Notes under the pieces: generated by a model
Told to the model about the DNA's origin: nothing
Seen by the model: only the letters and a program-made list of their open reading frames with translations
Database searches by the model: none
In this document: positions 60,945 through 64,000 of the stretch, piece by piece
Layout: the number at the start of each line of letters is the position of its first letter
How positions within the stretch are numbered: the first letter of the stretch is position 1
Source: Gymnothorax reevesii
Taxonomy: Eukaryota; Chordata; Actinopteri; Anguilliformes; Muraenidae
DNA: 64,000 nt
Assembly (NCBI GenBank): GCA_029721435.1
Contig: CM056576.1
Location: 112,634,666 to 112,698,665, forward strand
Reading direction: 5' to 3'
Position numbers and translations under genes: made by a program

Positions 60945-63900
60945 TCAATTAATTTCAATCAATTATTCATGAGCAAATTCACCAATATGATGTTCCCACC
61001 TGAGTTATTTAATTTTTTACTGTTGTAGAATCGAAAGATTAAAGCCAATAGACTTTTATCAAATTTATTGTACGGGAAAAAAATCTACCAAGTGGTAGAG
61101 GAATACTAACTAGAGGCTCTTGTAGAGTACAAGGCTCCGCCAAGGCAGCGCAATCCAAATCTTCTCGAGTGGGAGCAAAGTTGAGTTATGTTATCGCATG
61201 TCATACGATTTCAAGATGGCCGCCGTGGCGGCCAAATTGTTTCACTGATCAATAGGGTCCATCCTTGATGTAATAGCAATGCACCCACAAAATTTCATCC
61301 AAATACGTGCATTACTTTTTGAGTTATGTTGTTCACAAACAGACAGACAGACAGACAGGGGCGAAAACATAACTTCCGGCCCAACTTCGTTGGCGGAGGT
61401 AATGAAAACCAACTGCTGAAGTCTGTGCCTCTGTCTGGTACCAGCATGGCAAGAGGCCCTAAAATTGGATGCCCAGAGATTTATCCTGAGACAAGCTTGT
61501 TCTTTACGGTAAAGTTTGATACAAAAACACACATGGAAGGGAAAACCAGTAAATGATCTCCAGAGGGGGTTTGGGGGGACGTTCAAAAGATAACAATGGA
61601 AGTGGGTTGGTGGAATAGCTCGGTACAGACACAGAATGATGGGGAAGGGGAAGGTGAGGAGTGCCTCCTTCTACCACCGTACAATTGAATTATAATGACT
61701 GGTGATTTACAGGTGGTATCAACTCCCTTCCCACAGCTTATTGAGGGAAACAAGAATGCCTATGACATCGTGCTGAAAGACCTGGAGCCTCCCATTATCG
61801 CCCGCTTTGTTCGCTTCATGCCTGTCACAGACCAGTCATCCAACGTCTGCATGAGGGTGGAGCTGTACGGCTGCGAGTGGCTTGGTAAGGTGCCACAATG
61901 TCTTGCGTTATCCAGATCTCATGGAAAGAATTGCTTTAACTATTTATCTTATCTGTGAGAAGGCTTCATGGACAGGTCTAAAAACAAACTGACTGGGTCT
62001 ACAACCAGCCTTGTCAATAGACCCTGTGCACAATCTGTTCTGAGCCCTTGGCTACTGGGCAGGGAGTCCCATAGCATAGCACAATTAGCAACAGGAATGG
62101 TCGTTTCCCATTAAGTCTGACAAACACTAATAGGGCGGCAGGATTATCCCATTTGCCTTTGCATTAATTTTTTTCACAGTCTGAGAGCAACAGCAGTGTG
62201 TTGACTGAGCTGTGCGGTGATTATTCTTCATATTCATGTATCTTCAATTTCTGTCAGATGGCCTGGTGTCTTACAACGCTCCAGTGGGGCAACATCTGAC
62301 GCTTCGCGGCATGCATGTTCACCTGAACGACTCGGTGTATGACGGGGCCATAGGCAACAGGTGTGTTACTGTTTCTTATCCCATGACCCTTTCTGGGAAG
62401 GCTGGGAAGGAGTGATTGTTTACATAGATTTTAAGAGTGAAAATTTTTTGTTTTTAAATATTATATGTGGAGGTTGCAGATAAAAATGCATGGGAGTCTC
62501 CAGAAGATTTTTAAAAGAATAAGTCAGAACAAGGTGTTGGTTTTCTAATATTTTGTGGAAAAAAACTTCACAAAAAATGAGCTATTGTTGTTTACCTCCT
62601 ACAGCTCAAGACAGGAGTGATTTAATTTATTGACGTTTTGCAACTATTACCAATACTCTAATGCTGTTGAGGGTTTCATGGGCCTGATCTTAACACTGCT
62701 CGAGACATAAAAATACTGTAAACAATGTTGTGTTCCTACGTCATTGCCTAATGTTCTGGGATTTTCTCTTAGATTTTGACCTCATCAGGAAATAGCTTTA
62801 ACGCTGTAACCAAACTCACTTCAAGTTTGAATCCAAAATATCAAGTTCATAAGAGGGTGAACACACTGTCTGCTGTTCCAACTGAAGTGTGCGCCAAAAG
62901 GATGTTCTGCCGCAGACAGCACTGCCATCTAGTGGCTATCACACATACTGAGCATAGAAGCATCCAATTCCAAGTTTGATAACCTGTGAATTTATTGCAT
63001 CCTTATTCTATGTTTGTACTGCTTATCAGTGTGGTGTATTTATACTGTGCTTGGTGTACTTTAGACTTGTTTTCTGAAAGTTTTTTTTCTTTATTATTCA
63101 CTTTTACCATATTAACAGCTTTGGAGGAAGATTCTCTTGCTCCTCTGTGCGGGTTAACACCAACAGCGTGTCAGTTGCCCCATTTCTCACAGCTTTGGCC
63201 TTTTCGTGCTGCATGGGAATGTTACTGTAAAATGTTCAGGCCTTTTCTGCCAGCCCTTTTTAACTCTGTTTTTAATACTGCAGGATGACTGAGGGTCTGG
63301 GTCAGCTTACTGATGGAATGAGTGGGCTTGATGACTTCATACACAGTCACGTGTATAATGTTTGGCCAGGCTACGACTATGTGGGCTGGAACAATGATAG
63401 CCTCCAACACGTGGAAATAGTTTTTGAGTTTGACCGAGTCCGCAATTTCACCACCATGAAGGTAAGCAAACTTGGCTCAGCATGTTTAAGTTTTAAACCC
63501 TGTTGTATGTACAATGGAGAACACAGATGAAAACTATTAATTTTTGTCAGGGTAACCTTTTTTAATGACTACTATGTGTAATATAATTACATTACTTCAC
63601 TTTTCACCGATGCTTACTTTTCCCCAAATAGTTCTAATGACAAAATGGATGCATTTACACAGAATGAAAATTAAATAAGCTTGGGGTTAGCATGGGTTCA
63701 ATCAGATACGCATTTGCCAATTTTAACACTTGGCGTAGAAATCAGTTTATAACTTGTTTTGATAGAATGCAGATGAATTGTATGCTATAGTGTTGCTGCT
63801 ACACAGGTGCACTGCAACAACATGTTCATGAGAAGCGTGAAGACATTCCGGGAGGTGGTCTGCTACTTCCGCTCGATGTCGGCCTGGGAGCCCGGCCCCG

Positions 63901-64000
63901 TGTCCTTCAGCCCAGTGATGGACGACGTCAACCCCAGCGCGCGGTTCATCACTGTCCCCCTCCACAGCCGCATGGCCAGCGCCATCAAGTGCCAGTACTT
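45222..64000 (+). CDS. ddr2: ddr2, discoidin domain receptor tyrosine kinase 2 (5' part, seven coding exons, continues past the window)
   Basis: Collagen-activated receptor tyrosine kinase of the plasma membrane. Seven exons join in one open frame: 45222-45303, 59344-59446, 59713-59944, 61737-61884, 62258-62360, 63284-63461, 63807-64000. All introns are GT-AG, with junction phases 1,2,0,1,2,0. The product so far is about 346 residues: signal peptide (about 1-23), F5/8-type discoidin domain (30-185), then the start of the discoidin-like domain. Numbering runs with the human protein, as I recall it, up to about residue 200; residues known to matter for collagen binding (W52, T56, D69, R105, E113, N175) and the disulphide cysteines C30/C185 and C73/C177 are all present. 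The fit is to DDR2 rather than DDR1. Transmembrane and kinase regions are outside the window. Whether this is ddr2a or ddr2b of a duplicated pair cannot be decided here. No lesion is seen in the exons. Confidence 0.97.
45282..45330 (+). repeat. 22-bp tandem duplication creating two identical ddr2 splice donors
   Basis: The stretch CACAGGTCAATCCAAGTAAG plus TA occurs twice head to tail. Donor 1 has GT at 45304; donor 2 has GT at 45326, with the same flanking bases CCAA|GTAAGTAC. Donor 1 joins in frame to the exon at 59344. Donor 2 would add 22 nt and shift the frame. Confidence 0.9.
45331..49000. other. ddr2 intron 1, proximal part; (AC)n microsatellite
   Basis: (CA)n at 46982-47002, followed by imperfect CA/TA-rich sequence to 47060. 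Poly(T) at 47391-47400 and 47707-47719. No coding exon recognised. Confidence 0.55.
49005..49240. repeat. Dispersed repeat family C, compact copy
   Basis: GGTGCGTCCAAATCCACTTT, GGTGCATTTTGGGTGTGAAA and TTTTTAAAAGCCAGGTGCAC occur in order. Same family as the split copy at 38935-40870. Confidence 0.55.
50064..51678 (-). mobile_element. Nearly complete Tc1-like transposon in ddr2 intron 1
   Basis: TA target copies at 50064-50065 and 51677-51678 bound 1,611 bp. The termini CAGTGCCCTCCATAATTATT and (inverse of the right) CAGCGCCCTCGATAATTATT match at 18 of 20 bases. The minus strand holds transposase pieces: the N-terminal helix-turn-helix region at 51106-50915 ([19 protein letters not shown]), a middle part with [11 protein letters not shown], and the C-terminal DDE part at 50604-50386 ([34 protein letters not shown]). 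The catalytic D and E are visible, but the pieces lie in different frames, so the gene is dead. Confidence 0.9.
51897..52427 (-). mobile_element. Short piggyBac-like element (531 bp)
   Basis: TTAA at 51897-51900 and 52424-52427, with termini CCTTTTAAG and (inverse of the right) ACCCTTTAAG. The minus-strand start region has GTCCCGACTGTAGTCACGAG, related to the subterminal motif of the element at 6905. A minus-strand frame at 52181-51975 (about 68 codons, [17 protein letters not shown]; acidic) could be the remains of a transposase N-terminus. Confidence 0.7.
52688..53155. repeat. 27-bp minisatellite, about 17 copies
   Basis: The unit ACTGCACACATCCCCTCC plus ACCCCCATC is repeated 17 times with 26/27-bp variants, then a partial unit. 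Variants GCAGACGTCCCCACC (units 6, 13, 18) and CCATACCCATC (units 8, 14) recur, hinting at a higher-order repeat of about seven units. Strand composition is extreme: one strand is almost free of G apart from the ACTGC. Because 27 is a multiple of three, long frames stay open on both strands; I do not regard these as genes. Confidence 0.95.
53656..53797. repeat. 45-bp tandem repeat, three copies
   Basis: The unit GTGACTCTGGGTCAGATACG plus CACCGGCTCCCGCCCTGAACAGCAG occurs at 53661, 53706 and 53751. The copies are almost identical (AAAAGCTG versus AACAGCAG variants at the ends). GC-rich against AT-rich flanks. A plus-strand frame ([15 protein letters not shown] repeated) runs through all copies as part of a 111-codon frame at 53586-53921; no family recognised. 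Confidence 0.9.
54375..54790. repeat. Dispersed repeat family B, copy 2
   Basis: Ordered matches to 30156-30585 (see that entry), more diverged in the middle. Confidence 0.5.
55001..55209. mobile_element. Foldback MITE (GTGTTTC... termini)
   Basis: The left arm GTGTTTCCCAGACCTCTCCT ... GCTTTAGATCT and the right arm AGATCTAAAGC ... AGGAGAGGTTTTAGAAACAC are inverted copies of about 52 bp, enclosing about 100 bp. Confidence 0.8.
55965..56898. repeat. Nested segment with TTATACCATGGTC inverted ends and a 163-bp tandem duplication
   Basis: TTATACCATGGTC at about 55963-55976 and its exact inverse at 56886-56898. Inside, the stretch starting ATAATGACCGTAAATATTAT at 56223 is repeated 163 bp later at 56386, with about 90% identity and a small insertion near the end of copy 2. 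Confidence 0.6.
56883..57038. mobile_element. Palindromic MITE
   Basis: CCATGGTATAAGGGGATAAT ... GCATTCCACGGTTTTAA folds back on TTAAAACCGTGGAATGCGCA ... TTATCCCTTACATGG. The stem is long and imperfect, with a CG-rich loop at about 56945-56988. A further half-motif GCATTAAAACCGTGGAA lies at 56013. Confidence 0.65.
57309..57475 (-). CDS. Transposon-borne first exon, uncharacterised fish protein family
   Basis: On the minus strand an ATG (57475-57473) opens 55 codons without a stop, ending at the donor GGGCAG|GTAAGATT. It starts [19 protein letters not shown] and contains [17 protein letters not shown], then [16 protein letters not shown]. From memory, hypothetical fish proteins that begin with a similar R-x-C-I-G-x-A-F-x-R-W-R-x-L motif and a following K.DAE.A.FLL segment are common and repeated, so I infer a mobile-element gene with a spliced transcript. 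The downstream exons are not found; the interior of the element is rearranged. Function unknown. Confidence 0.5.
57790..59343. other. ddr2 intron 1, distal end; common fish AT-rich repeat
   Basis: 57800-58020 contains the hairpin CATGGGGTAA/TTACCCCATG and ends GATAAGATTTTGTTTTTGTA, a pattern I know from frequent fish DNA-element repeats. The rest up to the acceptor at 59344 is unremarkable. Confidence 0.4.
59344..59446 (+). CDS. ddr2: ddr2 exon encoding the start of the discoidin domain (residues 28-62)
   Basis: Acceptor TGTTGCAG|GTGTG and donor GCAG|GTATGT. It encodes C30, the first discoidin cysteine, and the collagen-contact loop [13 protein letters not shown], with W52 and T56 conserved. 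Human residue T47, as I recall it, is Y here. Enters in phase 1 and leaves in phase 2. Confidence 0.96.
59713..59944 (+). CDS. ddr2: ddr2 exon encoding the core of the discoidin domain (residues 62-139)
   Basis: Acceptor GGTGAG|GCTTG, donor ACAG|GTGAGT. The first base completes the split Arg62 codon, followed by 77 codons. The loop GTQGRHAGG carries Q103 and R105; D69, E113 and C73 are also present. KEFLQVDL and [12 protein letters not shown] are typical F5/8 C-domain strands. The 266-bp intron before it is short. Confidence 0.96.
60385..60715. repeat. Dispersed repeat family D, copy 2, with terminal hairpin
   Basis: Lies in ddr2 intron 3. CCCGCCGGCA (60396) and TGCCGGCGGG (60416) form a strong hairpin. 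An A-rich part and a second inverted pair CTCAACGAGCAGCAGCTG / CAGCTGTGGCTCGTTGAG (about 60626-60657) follow. Layout as in 12305-12745. Confidence 0.45.
60908..60939. repeat. (TA)n microsatellite
   Basis: About sixteen TA units, in ddr2 intron 3. Confidence 0.95.
61085..61400. repeat. Interspersed repeat, likely LINE/SINE 3' end
   Basis: AAAATTTCATCCAAATACGT, TTTTTGAGTTATGTTGTTCA, then ACAGACAGACAGACAG and TTGGCGGAGGTAATGAAAAC. This ordered set is typical of a very widespread metazoan repeat tail, probably RTE-type. It lies in ddr2 intron 3. Confidence 0.5.
61737..61884 (+). CDS. ddr2: ddr2 exon completing the discoidin domain (residues 140-188)
   Basis: Acceptor TTCCCACAG|CTTATT, donor CTTG|GTAAGG. 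It contains [15 protein letters not shown] and ends with N175, C177 and C185, which close the domain. Phase 0 in, phase 1 out. Confidence 0.96.
62258..62360 (+). CDS. ddr2: ddr2 linker exon into the discoidin-like domain (residues 189-223)
   Basis: Acceptor TTCTGTCAG|ATGGCC, donor AACAG|GTGTGT. It encodes [12 protein letters not shown] and the N-glycosylation sequon in LNDSVYDGA, conserved with human. The stretch between them is one residue shorter than in human as I recall it. The split codon at the 3' junction becomes Arg (AG+G), where human has Ser. Confidence 0.94.
63284..63461 (+). CDS. ddr2: ddr2 exon in the discoidin-like domain (residues 223-282)
   Basis: Acceptor ATACTGCAG|GATGAC, donor ATGAAG|GTAAGC. 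It begins [11 protein letters not shown], carries the WPGYDYVGW motif of the DS-like domain and ends with an N-glycosylation sequon in RNFTTMK. It is a few residues shorter than human in the [10 protein letters not shown] segment. Phase 2 in, phase 0 out. Confidence 0.96.
63807..64000 (+). CDS. ddr2: ddr2 exon in the discoidin-like domain (residue 283 onward, cut by the window edge)
   Basis: Acceptor CTACACAG|GTGCAC. It encodes [14 protein letters not shown], then a serine-rich strand and [15 protein letters not shown]. Three conserved cysteines are visible. GC content is clearly higher than in the surrounding introns. The exon runs off the window with the frame open. Confidence 0.95.
   Translation, partial: MHCNNMFMRSVKTFREVVCYFRSMSAWEPGPVSFSPVMDDVNPSARFITVPLHSRMASAIKCQY

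Noticed and set aside
45222..64000. ddr1 instead of ddr2
   Set aside because: The mature start QVNP, the GTQGRHAGG loop, the NDSVYDG linker and [11 protein letters not shown] follow DDR2; residue numbering matches human DDR2 through the discoidin domain.
1..64000. CRISPR array, prokaryotic operon or integrated phage
   Set aside because: Repeats are tandem minisatellites, microsatellites or transposon ends. Genes are split by GT-AG introns. No spacer-repeat alternation is present.

Overview
The window looks like euchromatic nuclear DNA of a ray-finned fish, most likely a teleost. It is AT-rich and intron-rich. It is densely seeded with fish-type transposons (Tc1-like, hAT, TTAA-flanked piggyBac-like, non-LTR and gypsy remnants, foldback MITEs) and microsatellites. 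There is no bacterial-style gene packing, no CRISPR array and no convincing tRNA or rRNA gene. I cannot name the species.

Only one intact gene is recognisable: the 5' half of ddr2 (discoidin domain receptor tyrosine kinase 2) on the + strand. A signal-peptide exon at 45.2 kb is separated by a 14-kb intron from six clustered exons at 59.3-64.0 kb. These encode the collagen-binding discoidin domain and most of the discoidin-like domain. The juxtamembrane, transmembrane and kinase parts lie beyond the right edge. The signal exon ends in a 22-bp tandem duplication that creates two identical splice donors.

About 25 kb upstream on the same strand are two exons clearly derived from uap1 (UDP-N-acetylglucosamine pyrophosphorylase). 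As I recall the human map, UAP1 lies directly upstream of DDR2 in the same orientation, so this is a syntenic relic. It carries an in-frame TAG, has no frame-preserving acceptor at the second exon, has a duplicated acceptor at the first, and I found no other uap1 exons. I read it as a dead uap1 copy, plausibly the lost partner of a duplicated uap1-ddr2 block.

Layout: 0-19 kb, intergenic, with a foldback element, a dispersed repeat, gypsy and Tc1 remnants and a piggyBac-like element with a truncated transposase. 19.4-20.1 kb, uap1 relic. 20-45 kb, intergenic, with a possible unidentified exon at 24.0 kb, a 1.9-kb TTAA element, LINE 3' ends, a restriction-like-endonuclease LINE remnant, nested Tc1 elements and a hAT element at 41.7-42.8 kb. 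45.2-59.3 kb, ddr2 signal exon and intron 1, holding a nearly complete Tc1-like element, a second short piggyBac-like element, two minisatellites and a nested TIR composite with a spliceable minus-strand exon. 59.3-64 kb, ddr2 exons 2-7 of those seen. The transposon and repeat calls rest on reading motifs and termini by eye; no database search was possible.
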